A program made the position numbers and the translations under genes. Of a stretch of DNA of 64,000 nucleotides, positions 18,856-29,270 are shown one piece after another (positions within the stretch are counted from its first letter, which is position 1; the number at the start of each line of letters is the position of its first letter). Location of the stretch: contig NZ_CP083740.1 of NCBI RefSeq assembly GCF_020150455.1, positions 3,162,001 through 3,226,000 on the forward strand, written 5' to 3'. This DNA is from Bremerella sp. TYQ1 (GTDB lineage: Bacteria > Planctomycetota > Planctomycetia > Pirellulales > Pirellulaceae). The notes beneath the pieces were generated by a model. That model did not search any database, was not told where the DNA came from, and saw only the letters and a program-made list of their open reading frames with translations.

Positions 18856-20229
18856 TTAGTTCGTTTCGACTGTCTCTCGAATGTGATCTAGTACGCGGAG
18901 GTGGATGCGGTGGACGATCATGTCGCTCCACAGCATCCAGTAGGCTTGGGGAAACATTTCCAGTTGGTACCACGTCCGGCCTTCCAATCGTGTCTTCCCG
19001 TTGGCCAAGCGAACCAAACGAAACTCGCCGCGGTTGCTCCGCATGTAGCCATCCAAATGTGGCGGATGGACTCCACGGAAAGGGCTTAACTCGACCAGCG
19101 GATCTGGCTGCTCGGTCACATCAAACGCGAGTCGATGCGGTTCGTCCCAAACTGTAACGGGTTCAACAAATTCGCCCGTCGTGAACTCGCAGTGGCGAAC
19201 CGCACCAACGCCATGCCCCTCGATATACGCACTCTGCGGCGAGGCAATTCCAAGCTGAAAGTACCATGGAGGTGGCGTTTCAATTTCAGGGAACGCAATG
19301 ACGGTCTCCCAAACTTCGGTCGGCGATGCGTCGATGTCGACCGCCGTCATCACCACAGTTTCGTACGGCGTATTGGTATACGTTTCGAGCCCCGCCAATA
19401 ACGGCAAACAAATCACGATGGCTGAAATGTGAGGCATTTGATTCTCATCGCGCGTCGCTTCCGCGATCACCCAGCCCAGCAATGCCCCGAAGAGCCCTAG
19501 CGGAAGGATCAGCGGCAGCGCCATCACAATGCATATCAGTCCTTCCAGCGCGAACATTAGCAGCCCCACCGCCGCGAAACTGACCACCGCCAGTCCGATG
19601 CCCAGGCTGCCCCAGATCGACATAGTCTGCCGTCGATTGAATAAGTAACTGCTCGTCGTCCCCATCACGATCGGCGACCCGATGAATAGACCGGTGCCGT
19701 AGTTTCCCAGAAACAAAACGCTGACGGTCATCATCAACGCCCCGATCACCAGCCCAGACACAATCGAACCGACGATCAACGCTTGTAGCTGCGGATCTTC
19801 TTCTGGCTCTTCAGGCACCCGCTTTACGGTTCGCTCGGCTGGTGCCGCAGGCGTGAAGACCAGTATCCCCACAATAATAAGATTGAGCAGCGGAACGAGA
19901 ATGAACAGCGCCATCCAGGGCGAGATTCCTTCGGCATCGATCGCCCTGCGCACGCTCATCGTCAATGCGATCCACAGAAAAGGGATCGTCCAAATGAAGA
20001 TGCTCCACGCCAACAGCGTGTGGTCGGCGAAGTCGGCAGCATGATACGAAAAGACAGGGCTCAAGAATTCCAGCGGCGAATAAAACTGCTTCGTCACACC
20101 GTAGACACTGATCGCCTCGACGACATATTTGAGCACCGTCAGCGAAACCCCTGCGACAATGTATTGCCGCTGCGTCACCGGTTGGCTAAGCCCGAACACG
20201 ATACTTAAAAGCGATTGTGGCCGCGTCAT
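18856..20229 (-). CDS. DUF805-like membrane protein fused to a SRPBCC (START-like) domain
   Basis: 457 residues from ATG 20229, which has a near-perfect AGGAGG seven bases upstream. The N-terminal part (residues 1-130) has the layout of DUF805 membrane proteins, with WIALTMSVRRAID between helices. More helices cover 160-300. The C-terminal 150 residues look like a soluble ligand-binding SRPBCC fold: VVMTAVDIDASPTEVWETVIAFPEI at its start, then GEFVEPVTVWDEPHRLAFDV, and a long terminal helix (MLWSDMIVHRIHLRVLDHIR). SRPBCC domains bind hydrophobic ligands, so a lipid-handling role is possible but unproven. Confidence 0.75.
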   Translation of the reverse strand: MTRPQSLLSIVFGLSQPVTQRQYIVAGVSLTVLKYVVEAISVYGVTKQFYSPLEFLSPVFSYHAADFADHTLLAWSIFIWTIPFLWIALTMSVRRAIDAEGISPWMALFILVPLLNLIIVGILVFTPAAPAERTVKRVPEEPEEDPQLQALIVGSIVSGLVIGALMMTVSVLFLGNYGTGLFIGSPIVMGTTSSYLFNRRQTMSIWGSLGIGLAVVSFAAVGLLMFALEGLICIVMALPLILPLGLFGALLGWVIAEATRDENQMPHISAIVICLPLLAGLETYTNTPYETVVMTAVDIDASPTEVWETVIAFPEIETPPPWYFQLGIASPQSAYIEGHGVGAVRHCEFTTGEFVEPVTVWDEPHRLAFDVTEQPDPLVELSPFRGVHPPHLDGYMRSNRGEFRLVRLANGKTRLEGRTWYQLEMFPQAYWMLWSDMIVHRIHLRVLDHIRETVETN

Positions 20230-20395
20230 GCGAACCTCCTGTGCTGAAAATTCAAGGAACGACACGCCAACTGGGAAACCTGTCCGGCACACAACGACAA
20301 TTCGGCAATTATCTCAGGATTTCTCCCCCCGCGATTGTTACCACGGCACCCTCGGTTCGGTTATTTGCAAGGCGAGATGCCTTTGGGAAAAGTGT

Positions 20396-20710
20396 ATGCC
20401 CACCAAGTCGTTTCAACCGATCGGTCACTTCACGATTGCCATGCTGATGGAATTCACCGCCGCATGCGCGATGGCCGCGTCGGTGGCGTGGCTGGTGGGT
20501 TATGCCGCCAGCGGCCTGCTGGTGCTCGCCTCGCTTGGGCTGCTCTTCCGCCAAGGCTGGCTCGTCCTCGTCGCGCTCACCATCATGCTGATGGGTATCT
20601 ACGAAGGCTCTCTCTTACGCCCCGAAAAGAATTCCCTGACAGCGATCGCCATCTGCGTAGCATTGATCGGAGCTTTCGCCGGACTCCGGATTCTGTTGCG
20701 ACGAAGTTAG
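20396..20710 (+). CDS. Small membrane protein, hypothetical
   Basis: 104 residues from ATG 20396 with three or four hydrophobic helices (about residues 13-30, 36-52, 55-70, 80-98). There is no recognised domain. An open frame extends further upstream to 20129 but that part overlaps the divergent gene and lacks conserved character. The 3' end overlaps the next convergent gene by four bases. Confidence 0.55.
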   Translation: MPTKSFQPIGHFTIAMLMEFTAACAMAASVAWLVGYAASGLLVLASLGLLFRQGWLVLVALTIMLMGIYEGSLLRPEKNSLTAIAICVALIGAFAGLRILLRRS

Positions 20711-21033
20711 CGCACCGGCGGCAACATTCCGGACAGCGACCAGCCGATGGCTACGATCGAAAGAATAGTAATCACCACGATTGCCCATATCGGTTGTCCC
20801 GACTTAACGGCTCGGTAAACAGCGATTGCGGCGAGACCAACCTGAAGCGGCCATGTCGCGATGAGTGGACGCAAGGGCAGAAGCCATGAAAGAGTGGGCT
20901 CCCATTCGCTGTAACCGAGCAGCTGATAGGACGGTCCCAAAATCATCACGACGGCGAAGATCGGCCAGCAGGACAACGTTCGACCTCGGCCTTCCGATGC
21001 CTTCCGCGGAGATTGATAAGGGTTATCTGGCAA
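20707..21033 (-). CDS. Small membrane protein with N-terminal NPYQSP motif
   Basis: 108 residues. The N-terminus MPDNPYQSP is a short motif I associate with many small membrane proteins of planctomycetes; its meaning is unknown. Three hydrophobic segments follow (about 24-42, 57-73, 80-103). It follows another small membrane protein 48 bases upstream on the same strand, at the end of the shc-hpnH run, and may be cotranscribed. Confidence 0.65.
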   Translation of the reverse strand: MPDNPYQSPRKASEGRGRTLSCWPIFAVVMILGPSYQLLGYSEWEPTLSWLLPLRPLIATWPLQVGLAAIAVYRAVKSGQPIWAIVVITILSIVAIGWSLSGMLPPVR

Positions 21034-21081
21034 AGAAATCTCCTTTGGTCATTCAACGCCGTACCAGCGTTGGGTGCCCTG

Positions 21082-21423
21082 CTACTGCACCGAGGGGAGC
21101 ATCACCCATAATGACCCAGCGACAAATGCCAACGCCACAAGCGTAACGATAGCCACGTACGTGGTCGACTTCTTTTCATCCCGAGCTGCGTTCCGGACAA
21201 AGGCGACCAGAATGATCTGACCTGGCCACAGATAAACCAGCGGTAGTAACGGCCGCGCCCAGTGAAATACCGGAGCGATTTCACTTGAGCCGACGATTTT
21301 GAAAAAGATCGTACTGAGTGCGAGAAGCGCGAGCCATCTCAAAGACCACGCGATTTCCGGATCAGCCGGCTCGTCGTCGTTGGTCTCATTCAACCGGTCT
21401 TGCGATGGTTCGAACGTCGGCAT
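21082..21423 (-). CDS. Small membrane protein downstream of hpnH
   Basis: 113 residues from ATG 21423, which has AGAGG about nine bases upstream. A hydrophilic acidic N-terminus (residues 1-25) is followed by three helices (about 28-45, 53-74, 88-110). The overall plan resembles the next gene (IVGSSEIAPVFHWARPLLPL against LLGYSEWEPTLSWLLPLRPL), so the two are probably distant paralogs. It starts 29 bases after hpnH ends. Function unknown. Confidence 0.6.
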   Translation of the reverse strand: MPTFEPSQDRLNETNDDEPADPEIAWSLRWLALLALSTIFFKIVGSSEIAPVFHWARPLLPLVYLWPGQIILVAFVRNAARDEKKSTTYVAIVTLVALAFVAGSLWVMLPSVQ

Positions 21424-21452
21424 GGCGTACACCTCTGTCCGCACGGCGAACG

Positions 21453-22574
21453 CTACTGCAGTACCGGCAGTTCTGTTTGCTTGCGGTCTGGCCGTTGCGG
21501 CGATTCCGCTTCGTCGATGCGTTGGTCTTCATCCAAGCCGGTGATCGTACGGTTCTTTTTCGGAGCGCCGAAAAGAGTCAGCTTGGCGGTTTCCATCAAA
21601 CCGCGAAGCGAAGAGAACGTTGCGTCGACGGCGCTCGGTTCGTAGCCGCTGTGCACCATGCAGTTGGCGCACTTGGGGTTACCGCTTTGCGTGCCGTAGT
21701 TGTCCCACTCGACCGCTTCCAACAGCTCGGCGAAGGTTTGCGTGTGCCCTTCGTCGACCAGGTAACACGGCTTTTGCCAGCCGAAGATGTTGTACGTCGG
21801 ATTGCCCCACGGCGTACACTCAAGATCGTAGTTCCCCTTCAGAAACTCGACGAAGAGCGGGCTTTGGTTGAACTGCCAGGCCTTCTTCGGAGCCGACAAG
21901 ATCTCGCGGAACAGCTTGTAGGTTTGGTTCCGTTTCAGGAAGTGATCCTGATCCGGCGCTTTCTCGTAACTGTAGCCTGGCGAAAGCATCATTCCTTCCA
22001 CGCCAAGCTTCATCATCTCGTCGAAGAAACCTCGAATCCGTTCCGGCTGGGCCCCGTCGAACAGTGTCGTGTTTGTCGTGACACGGAAGCCTTGCTTCAA
22101 TGCCGCTTTGATCGCGCTGACGGCGATGTCGTACGTTCCTTCGCGGCAGACGGCATGGTCGTGCTCTTCGCGCGGGCCATCCATATGAACGCTGAACGTC
22201 AGGTACTTGCTCGGCTTGAACTGCGAAAGCGACTTCTCCAGCTTCAGCGCGTTGGTACACAAATAGATGTACTTCTTCCGCTTCACCAGCCCTTCCACGA
22301 TCTCCGGCATTTGCGGATGCAGCAGAGGCTCGCCGCCGGGGATACTGACGATCGGGGCCCCACATTCATCGACGGCCGTGAAGCACTGCTCTGGGGTGAG
22401 CTGCTTGCGGAGGATTTCGACAGGGAACTGAATCTTCCCGCACCCGGCACATGCCAGATTGCAGCGGAACAGTGGTTCCAGCATCAGAACCAATGGGTAA
22501 CGTTTCCGCCCGAGCAGCTTTTGCTTGAGGACGTACGACGCGACGGTCCACATTTGCGAGATTGGGACGCTCAT
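21453..22574 (-). CDS. hpnH: Adenosylhopane synthase HpnH (radical SAM)
   Basis: 373 residues. HpnH attaches the 5'-deoxyadenosyl group of SAM to diploptene to give adenosylhopane, the first step of the hopanoid side chain. The cluster motif CNLACAGC provides Cys38, Cys42 and Cys45. PGGEPLLHP, the [11 protein letters not shown] region and the C-terminal Cys-containing tail ([14 protein letters not shown]) match the HpnH type. The first bases overlap the shc stop (ATGA), which is strong context for a shared pathway. A charged extension of about 25 residues ends the protein. HpnA/HpnI-type downstream genes are absent from the window. Confidence 0.95.
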   Translation of the reverse strand: MSVPISQMWTVASYVLKQKLLGRKRYPLVLMLEPLFRCNLACAGCGKIQFPVEILRKQLTPEQCFTAVDECGAPIVSIPGGEPLLHPQMPEIVEGLVKRKKYIYLCTNALKLEKSLSQFKPSKYLTFSVHMDGPREEHDHAVCREGTYDIAVSAIKAALKQGFRVTTNTTLFDGAQPERIRGFFDEMMKLGVEGMMLSPGYSYEKAPDQDHFLKRNQTYKLFREILSAPKKAWQFNQSPLFVEFLKGNYDLECTPWGNPTYNIFGWQKPCYLVDEGHTQTFAELLEAVEWDNYGTQSGNPKCANCMVHSGYEPSAVDATFSSLRGLMETAKLTLFGAPKKNRTITGLDEDQRIDEAESPQRPDRKQTELPVLQ

Positions 22575-24682
22575 CGCGAGCCTTCTTTCGTGTCAGTCGA
22601 TTTCTTCGCCCACGTGGCCAATGCCAACAGTGGGAAATAGATACGGTAGTAGTGATATCGGAGGTAGAAGACTTGGGGAAAGCCGGTACCTGTGTACGGC
22701 TCTTCGTCCCATGTGCCATCCTCATTCTGTGTCGAAAGCAGGTACTGAATGCCGCGGCGAACAGCGTCGCTGTCCTCTTTGCCGGCCGCAATCAGTCCCA
22801 GCAATGCCCAAGCGGTCTGCGAAGGTGTCGGCGTGCCGATCCCTTTCAGATTGGGATTCTCGTAACTGTCGCACGTTTCGCCCCACGCGCCTGATTGCTG
22901 CTGCGTGTCGATCAGCCATTGGGCCCCGCGCTGTACGGCCTCGTCGTCGGTCGGAATGCCAACCGCGGTCAGGCCGACAATACACTGCCAGGTACCATAG
23001 ATGTAGTTAACGCCCCAGCGGCCAAACCAGGAGCCATCTTCGTACTGGTTGTCGCGAATGTAAGTGATCGCTTTGCGAACGGTATCGCCCAGTTTGCCGC
23101 GGCTGTTTTCATTCACGCCCAACAGTCCGTACGCTTCGATCACTCGCGCCGACAAGTCTGGCCAGCTAGGGTCGATCATGGCGTTGTGATCGGCGAACGG
23201 CACTTTGCACAGGAACTCGGCGTCGTTGTTCTTATCGAACGCTCCCCAACCGCCATCATGGTTTTGCATCTCGCTGCTCCACGCCAGCGCACGCTTGGTG
23301 GCACTCGAAATCCGGTCCAGCAGCATGGCCTGACCGACGGCGTCCTGAGCCGAAACTTTGTTCGATGTCGTGACGATCGTGGTGTTTTCCCACGATTGGC
23401 CAGGATGCACTTCCAGCGAAACGCCACACTCGGCCAACTGCTCTTGCAGCGCCATCAGTGCCATCGCCGTATCGTCGAGGTCAGGGTAGAACTCGTTATT
23501 GAACTCAAAGTACCACCCGCCTGGCTCGCAGCGGACGTTGTTCGTCCAGTCCCCTTTCTCGCGGACTTCCTTGGAAAGCATCCATTCGACCGACTTGCGA
23601 ATCCGTGGCTCGTCCGCGCCATGGCGTGCCGCGGCGAGGGCTCGCAGCGTGATGGTCGTATCCCAAACAGGGCTTCTGCAGGGCTGAATGCGGGTCGTTT
23701 CCTCTTCGTCGTCGTGCAGCATCAGCTTGTCGATTTCGTCCCAGCAGTACTGCACCGACTCGTGATCGTCGGAGTAGCCCAGGGCTTTGAACGCGACAAT
23801 GCTCCAGAGGATCGGCGGGAAGATCGCCCCGACGCCGTCACTTTTGGGCATGCGGTCGAGGATCCATTGTTCGCACAATTTCAAAGCCCGCGATCGAAGC
23901 GGACGCAGACGCAGCTTTTCGATCTGCTTCAAGCAGCTGTCAGCTGTGCGGAAGAAACGATCCCACGTGAACAGCCCCTTCGCTTTCTCTTGCCCTGGGC
24001 AGCGGAGCTCTGGCCACTGGTGCGGCGGCTTGATGAACAGTTCCTGAATCGAGCACTCGTCGCTTCGGTCGACCACCGGACGAAGTGCCCAGCAGATCGC
24101 CAGTGGAATGAAAATGGTTCGCGACCAGCTGCTCATGCGATAGATGTTCAGCGGGAACCAGTTGGGCAGCAAGATCATCTCTGGCGGAATTGCGGGGCAG
24201 ATCTCCATCGGGATTTGCCCCAGCAGTGCCAAGTACAACCGCGTGAAGCTGTTCACCGCGTCGGCGCCGCCTGCCTCCAGGATCGCATCGCGAGCTTTCA
24301 CCATGTAGTTAGCCGACGGCGAGTGCCCGGTCAGCTTCAACGCGAAATAAGCCTTCACGCTGGAACTGATATCGATCTTCGCTTCCGGGTATTGGCTCCA
24401 TGTGCCATCTTCGCGCTGCTGTTCGAGCAGTTTCTTGGCGACTCGCTGGGCCAGTTCCGAGTCTTCGCGACGTGCCCAAGCCAAGAGCAGCAGGAACTCG
24501 CTTTGCAGGATCGAATCCCCTTCCAGCTCGGCACACCAATAGCCATCTTCCGCCTGTTGCGAAAGGAGCCAGTTGGAAGTCCGCTCGATAGCGGTCGACA
24601 AAGAAGGAGCGTCAGCAGAGCCGTTGCCGGCGCCGCCATTGGGCCGCCGATCTCGGGCAAGTGAGGAGGATCCATCCATCAT
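22571..24682 (-). CDS. shc: Squalene-hopene cyclase
   Basis: 703 residues, slightly longer than the usual 630-680 owing to an N-terminal Ser/Gly-rich extension of about 28 residues. The enzyme is a monotopic class II cyclase that turns squalene into hopene and diplopterol. The acid motif is DLDDT at residues 401-405. Several QW repeats are visible (for example [58 protein letters not shown]). It is translationally coupled to hpnH and lies 86 bases after the GT39-like gene. Squalene would come from hpnCDE, 15 kb away. A second, divergent cyclase is at 46170. Confidence 0.97.
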   Translation of the reverse strand: MMDGSSSLARDRRPNGGAGNGSADAPSLSTAIERTSNWLLSQQAEDGYWCAELEGDSILQSEFLLLLAWARREDSELAQRVAKKLLEQQREDGTWSQYPEAKIDISSSVKAYFALKLTGHSPSANYMVKARDAILEAGGADAVNSFTRLYLALLGQIPMEICPAIPPEMILLPNWFPLNIYRMSSWSRTIFIPLAICWALRPVVDRSDECSIQELFIKPPHQWPELRCPGQEKAKGLFTWDRFFRTADSCLKQIEKLRLRPLRSRALKLCEQWILDRMPKSDGVGAIFPPILWSIVAFKALGYSDDHESVQYCWDEIDKLMLHDDEEETTRIQPCRSPVWDTTITLRALAAARHGADEPRIRKSVEWMLSKEVREKGDWTNNVRCEPGGWYFEFNNEFYPDLDDTAMALMALQEQLAECGVSLEVHPGQSWENTTIVTTSNKVSAQDAVGQAMLLDRISSATKRALAWSSEMQNHDGGWGAFDKNNDAEFLCKVPFADHNAMIDPSWPDLSARVIEAYGLLGVNENSRGKLGDTVRKAITYIRDNQYEDGSWFGRWGVNYIYGTWQCIVGLTAVGIPTDDEAVQRGAQWLIDTQQQSGAWGETCDSYENPNLKGIGTPTPSQTAWALLGLIAAGKEDSDAVRRGIQYLLSTQNEDGTWDEEPYTGTGFPQVFYLRYHYYRIYFPLLALATWAKKSTDTKEGSR

Positions 24683-24768
24683 GGCTAATTCATCGTGAAA
24701 AACAGGGGGAGAATCAGTTCTTCCAAACCGTCAACCTATGCCAGATCGCCAAACGGGGCAAGTCAGAC

Positions 24769-26934
24769 CTACGGGCCGTCCGTAGGCAGGACTCGATAGA
24801 TAACCACCGTCGGGTTCTCAGGGTCGCCGGTGACGTAGTCAGAACGCTCTAAAATGCCCTGGCTCTCCATTTCCGCAAACAGGGCCCGTGTGACGTCGTC
24901 GGGGAAGCCGTAGTTGCCAGGGCCGCGGAAACGGTCGATTTCGCCCCAGTGGACGTAAATCCATGCAATATTGGCCTCGGCCAGGTGGGCCGCACGCTCT
25001 TCAGCGCTTTTATTCACCAACTGCTGCATCGTCGAGTCATTGAAACAGGTGTGATAGAAGACCGGCGACTGCAAGTAAAAAAGGGCCGCATCTCCTGTCG
25101 CCAGGACCGCATCGCCAGGGGCGACTTTTTTATTCAAATAGGCAACCGCGCCAGACGTGTGCGACTTGGCCAAAGCTTCGAGCGAAACGAACATGCGCGG
25201 GTCGAGCTTGATCGACTGCGTTTGATTCACCAGGACAAATCCGACTAGCAGTCCCAGTCCTAACCAAACCCGAAGAGCGATTCGGCCGACCGCGTGCGGG
25301 GCCACTTTCTCAGCCCCGATCCCTGCCAACAAGCAGCCCAGAGGGATGGCTGGAATCAGGAACCGTTCCAGCCGGTGCGAAAAGCCCCACCAAACCAGCC
25401 AACAAACGGCCAACAGGATGGCCAGCGGCACAACCAACTTTCGGTTCGCAGCAAACAGCCCGCAAATGGCCAGAGGAACGACCGCCAGCCCAGCCCAGGG
25501 ACTGCCGCCGGCAAACTTTGTGATTCCATCAATCAACTGGCCGATCGAGTAACGGCTTCCCGACGCATTTCTGGGAACCTGATGAGCTTGATTCCACTGC
25601 TCGATTTGAGCCTCCGAGCGAACATCCGAAGCGAACACATTTCCGGCCAACGGATAAACCGGATTGCCGGTATCGACCATGTTCCGAATCAGCCAGGGCG
25701 AAACAATCACGGTCACCGCGACCACGTGCATCACCAAGACACGCCAGTCGGTGCGTACCGCATAAATCCACAACGCGAAGACCGGCAGCACCACGATTAG
25801 CAACGCTGGATACTTCACCGCGAACGCCATTCCCGCCATCAGACCTGACAACACGGCCAGGCCGTCGCGGTGGTCGTCGTGCGGATCGCTCGTTAGCACG
25901 ATCAACACCGGATAAGCCGCCGCTAACGTAAAGAACGCCCAGACGCCATCCACCAATCCGGTTCCGCTTTGATAGGCCAACCACGGAACGGCAATTGCCG
26001 ACAATGCCGCTGCCCGGCCAGCCCAAATCCCCGCAAGCCGTTTGCCGGCACCATACAACAGCCCTGCGGTCAGCAGCGTAAACATCCCGATGACCAGCTT
26101 GCCGACCAACGCCCCCGTAAGCCACCCTTGGCTACCAGGCAAAAAGACCATCGGCAGCAGGGCCCACATCTCGGCCCCCATCGGCATGCCACTGTAAACA
26201 TTGTTCGGCAAGACGCGAATCTGCCCGATCTCGTGCCACTCTTTGGGAACCAGCAAATGATATTCGAGCACGTCATATTCGTACGGCGGCAAAATCGACA
26301 CGCCGAGAACGAACAAGCAAAGCGGCGCCGCGGCAAGCAGCCACCACCACGACTCGCTTTCGTCTTCCTTCGGCGGCAGGTCTTCCTCTTCCGGCTCGTC
26401 TTGCGGGTTCGGGGCGAAAAGCTGCTTCTTCCATTCGGTCCCTAGTGCCACAAACAAGATCGCCAGCGCAAGCACAATCGCCAACGGTCGCTGCAGCAAA
26501 CCACACATTCCCAGCACGGCGGTCGACCAAGAGACAAGCGTCAAGCCGATCGCCAGACGTAAGATGATTCCATCGACCCGACCAAAGAAATCGAGCAGCT
26601 TCAGCCGCACCAGCAGGAATTCCCCCAAGGCATAGCTGAACATCAGCATCAATCCGGCCATCAGCACAATGCCGACGCGGTCGAACAAGCCCAGTGGCAT
26701 TTCTCCGCCGCCAAACCAAACGCTGATGCTCTCCGGCAACAGCAGCAGCCCGGTCTGCACCAACGTGCCGCGCGATGGCTCAAAGGGCAACTGCCCTGGC
26801 TGCGGCGCCGGCCATGGCATCGGCACCGAGAAATACCACAGCGCATACGCCACCATGCCAATCAGCAGGAACAACAGCCCCAGCGGAAAGCCAGAAGCGG
26901 ATGCGTGACGTTCGGTACGATTCTTACGAGACAC
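24769..26934 (-). CDS. GT39/ArnT-like polytopic membrane protein
   Basis: 721 residues with 11-13 hydrophobic helices. A conserved acidic loop follows the first large hydrophilic stretch (PPYEYDVLEYHLLVPKEW), in the place where GT39-type glycosyltransferases keep their catalytic acidic residues, and a C-terminal periplasmic domain of about 130 residues follows the last helix. These enzymes use polyprenyl-phosphate sugars in the periplasm. It is the first gene of the reverse-strand shc-hpnH run, which could mean sugar transfer to a hopanoid or simply shared transcription. Donor and acceptor are unknown. Confidence 0.75.
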   Translation of the reverse strand: MSRKNRTERHASASGFPLGLLFLLIGMVAYALWYFSVPMPWPAPQPGQLPFEPSRGTLVQTGLLLLPESISVWFGGGEMPLGLFDRVGIVLMAGLMLMFSYALGEFLLVRLKLLDFFGRVDGIILRLAIGLTLVSWSTAVLGMCGLLQRPLAIVLALAILFVALGTEWKKQLFAPNPQDEPEEEDLPPKEDESESWWWLLAAAPLCLFVLGVSILPPYEYDVLEYHLLVPKEWHEIGQIRVLPNNVYSGMPMGAEMWALLPMVFLPGSQGWLTGALVGKLVIGMFTLLTAGLLYGAGKRLAGIWAGRAAALSAIAVPWLAYQSGTGLVDGVWAFFTLAAAYPVLIVLTSDPHDDHRDGLAVLSGLMAGMAFAVKYPALLIVVLPVFALWIYAVRTDWRVLVMHVVAVTVIVSPWLIRNMVDTGNPVYPLAGNVFASDVRSEAQIEQWNQAHQVPRNASGSRYSIGQLIDGITKFAGGSPWAGLAVVPLAICGLFAANRKLVVPLAILLAVCWLVWWGFSHRLERFLIPAIPLGCLLAGIGAEKVAPHAVGRIALRVWLGLGLLVGFVLVNQTQSIKLDPRMFVSLEALAKSHTSGAVAYLNKKVAPGDAVLATGDAALFYLQSPVFYHTCFNDSTMQQLVNKSAEERAAHLAEANIAWIYVHWGEIDRFRGPGNYGFPDDVTRALFAEMESQGILERSDYVTGDPENPTVVIYRVLPTDGP

Positions 26935-27315
26935 TAGGCAGTTCGTGACAAAGGGCTGACGTGGCCAACTTGGCGGACTATGCTAATGGTCTATTGAATT
27001 CAACTTAACAAGCCTGGTGCAGAGATCAGGACGCGATGCCTCCAGCGGCGTCGCATGTTTTCTTATTCCTGTCCCCTCTCCCTTCTCAAGGGAGAGGGCT
27101 AGGGTGAGGGTTGGCGAAGCGCGTACCAGGTTCGCCCCTCACCCTAACCCTCTCCCCGCAGGGGAGAGGGAACAGGAATAAGAAAGCATGCTCACCAGGA
27201 TGAGCGCATGCCACCCAAATTTTAAAAACCTATTTACCTGCAACCATGATGGCCCGTAGATTCTAACGGGTTTCCCACCACCTCGACTAACCCCCGTCTG
27301 GCTCGGATTGATTCG
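26935..27315. other. 381-base intergenic region with a large palindromic repeat
   Basis: No gene found. The centre is filled by the 138-base palindrome annotated separately. The rest has no features I can support, apart from a weak start context for the DapA-family gene at 27316. Confidence 0.6.
27053..27190. repeat. 138-base palindromic dispersed repeat, copy 1
   Basis: The outer arms match almost perfectly: GCATG...TCTTATTCCTGT at 27053-27072 and ACAGGAATAAGAAAGCATGC at 27171-27190. Inner segments CCCTCTCCC and GGGAGAGGG, and AGGGTGAGGG with CCCTCACCCT, can pair across the centre or form local hairpins (27075-27098 folds on itself). A second copy lacking the outer arms lies at 38295-38409, and a half copy at 61031-61065. 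Confidence 0.85.
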
Positions 27316-28344
27316 ATGGCACCTCAATCGACACGACTTTCTGGTATTTTCACGCCCAACATTGTTCCCCTCGACGCTCACGGCGACATTCACGAGGCGG
27401 AATTGCGGCGATATGTCGATTGGCTGATCGAAAAAGGAGTGCACGGGCTCTACCCTAACGGTTCAACCGGAGAGTTCCTTCGCTTCACCGTTGAAGAGCG
27501 CCGCCGCATCATCGAGATCATTGCCGATCAAACGCGCGGCCGCGTGCCGATTCTCGCAGGTGCCGCCGAAGCGAACGTTAAAGAAACGCTCAAAGCGTGC
27601 GAAGCCTACCACGAAATGGGTTGCCGCGCGGTCGCGATCGTCTCGCCGTTTTACTACAAGCTAAGCCCCTCGGCGGTGTACGCTTACTTCAAAGAAATCG
27701 GCGACAACACACCGATCGACGTCACGCTGTACAACATCCCGATGTTCGCTTCGCCGATCGACGTACCCACCGTCCGCCGTCTGGCCGAAGAGTGCCCACG
27801 CATCGTAGCCATCAAAGATTCCTCCGGCGATCTACCGCACATGATGCGGATGATCTCGGCCGTGCGACCCGTTCGCCCTGACTTCAGCTTCATGACCGGC
27901 TGGGACGCCGCGCTGATGCCGATGCTGTTGATCGGCTGCGATGGCGGCACGAACGCCACCAGCGGCGTCGTCCCCGAAATTACGCGGCGTCTGTTCGACT
28001 TGACGCTGCTCGGCCGCATCGAAGAAGCTCGCGATCTGCAGTACCGCCTGCTGACATTGTTCGACGCCATGATCCAAAACTGCGAGTTCCCCGAAGGCTT
28101 CCGCGCGGCGCTCGCCCTGCGTGGCTTCAAACCTGGCAGCGGCCGCCAACCGCAGTCGGCCAGCCAGAAATTGGAAGTCGATATCCTGCGTAGCGAACTG
28201 CAATGCCTGCTGTCGGCCGAAGGCTTTGTCGACGAACCTGTCGGTGGCTGCCCAGCCGGTCAAGCAACCGCCAACCCTGACGACGTGGCCCGCATCGTCG
28301 CCGGAGTCGTCGAAGAACTCCGCCGCATCGGCCTAGCTACGTAG
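27316..28344 (+). CDS. Dihydrodipicolinate synthase (DapA)/N-acetylneuraminate lyase family aldolase
   Basis: 342 residues with a TIM barrel of the class I aldolase family. The Schiff-base lysine is Lys167 (VAIKDSSG) and the catalytic tyrosine Tyr139 (LYNIP); the pyruvate-binding GSTGEF segment is at 49-54. The C-terminal about 50 residues extend beyond a minimal DapA. Family members act on many 2-keto acids, and no dapB or other lysine gene is adjacent, so I would not call it dapA. Flanking repeats isolate it from its neighbours, so it looks monocistronic. Confidence 0.88.
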   Translation: MAPQSTRLSGIFTPNIVPLDAHGDIHEAELRRYVDWLIEKGVHGLYPNGSTGEFLRFTVEERRRIIEIIADQTRGRVPILAGAAEANVKETLKACEAYHEMGCRAVAIVSPFYYKLSPSAVYAYFKEIGDNTPIDVTLYNIPMFASPIDVPTVRRLAEECPRIVAIKDSSGDLPHMMRMISAVRPVRPDFSFMTGWDAALMPMLLIGCDGGTNATSGVVPEITRRLFDLTLLGRIEEARDLQYRLLTLFDAMIQNCEFPEGFRAALALRGFKPGSGRQPQSASQKLEVDILRSELQCLLSAEGFVDEPVGGCPAGQATANPDDVARIVAGVVEELRRIGLAT

Positions 28345-28414
28345 CGCGACGGCTATCGCCTTGGTAGGCGTATCCACCCTACGACTCCTGTACCCCACCA
28401 GACGTAGTTCACAA

Positions 28415-29266
28415 ATGAAACATCGAGGAGTCGTTTCAAACGACCATTCAGGTCGAATCGAGTTGGGACTCTTTTTCTTTATCTTTGCAGAGATCTACGG
28501 TGAAGACCCTTTCGACAACAGTTTCATTTTGATTCCACCCCATTCTGACGATGAGATTATGATGTCCGTGACGACTTCGATCGATGCGGAAAAGATATCG
28601 CAGGGGCAATGCTCTCGTCATCCCGATCGTGTTGATATCGAGCGATTGAATTTCGCGACGATCGACATAAAAACAAGCTCCTACGCGGAACTTTGGTCGA
28701 CGGAAAGTGTCGTTCGGCATGGCATGCTGGGTAATCGTGACGATGGCTTCGTTTATGCCAGAAAACATGTCCGCGACGCCTTACTGCAAGCAGATTTTGT
28801 TGGCACGCGTTTCTCGCCATGTACCGTTTTGGCAAGCGATCCTTTGCCTTTTGATCCGAACGAATTGATGCTGATGTGTTTTGATGGACAAGTCATCGAT
28901 CGCCCCCACGTCGTCATCCCAGAGGCGGAGAATTACTGTTCAAAGTGTGGCTACTCGCCCATTGTGTGTAAAACTTGTCCGGAGTATGCAAGGCGGTGTC
29001 CTCATTGCGACAACAAAACTTTTTCAACCTCCGAGCTGGTTTTTGATTGGGGGAATATGGACGTTCTAGATTTCGACCGATGGGACGGACGTGACTTTTT
29101 AGGAGGTAGTTCTCCGGTCATTACCGGTCGCGTTTTAGACACGCTACTTGATCTCGGAGTAGCACCGTTAGGCGTGATACCACTAGGTTGCTACGTCGGA
29201 GAGCATGACGAAAGCGAATACGCCCACTTACGTAGTAAGTCGTACCCACACGAAAAAGAGAAATGA
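28415..29266 (+). CDS. Zinc-ribbon hypothetical protein between palindromic repeats
   Basis: 283 residues from ATG 28415. A mid-to-C-terminal region has six cysteines in paired arrangement (CSKCGY, CKTCPEY, CPHC) between about residues 188 and 211, typical of a rubredoxin-like or double zinc ribbon. The N-terminal part is mixed alpha/beta without membrane segments. Base composition is noticeably more AT-rich than the flanking genes, and palindromic repeats occur on both sides (near 28364-28383 and 29271-29375), so it may have been acquired. I do not recognise the family. Confidence 0.6.
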   Translation: MKHRGVVSNDHSGRIELGLFFFIFAEIYGEDPFDNSFILIPPHSDDEIMMSVTTSIDAEKISQGQCSRHPDRVDIERLNFATIDIKTSSYAELWSTESVVRHGMLGNRDDGFVYARKHVRDALLQADFVGTRFSPCTVLASDPLPFDPNELMLMCFDGQVIDRPHVVIPEAENYCSKCGYSPIVCKTCPEYARRCPHCDNKTFSTSELVFDWGNMDVLDFDRWDGRDFLGGSSPVITGRVLDTLLDLGVAPLGVIPLGCYVGEHDESEYAHLRSKSYPHEKEK

Positions 29267-29270
29267 GAGA

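Noticed and set aside
21318..22640. 440-codon frame on the forward strand opposite hpnH
   Set aside because: It is a shadow of hpnH; the reverse strand shows the radical SAM motif and translational coupling with shc.
22895..24664. Long open frame of 589 codons on the forward strand opposite shc
   Set aside because: It is antisense to a clear squalene-hopene cyclase, has biased composition expected of a mirrored GC-rich gene and no recognisable domain.
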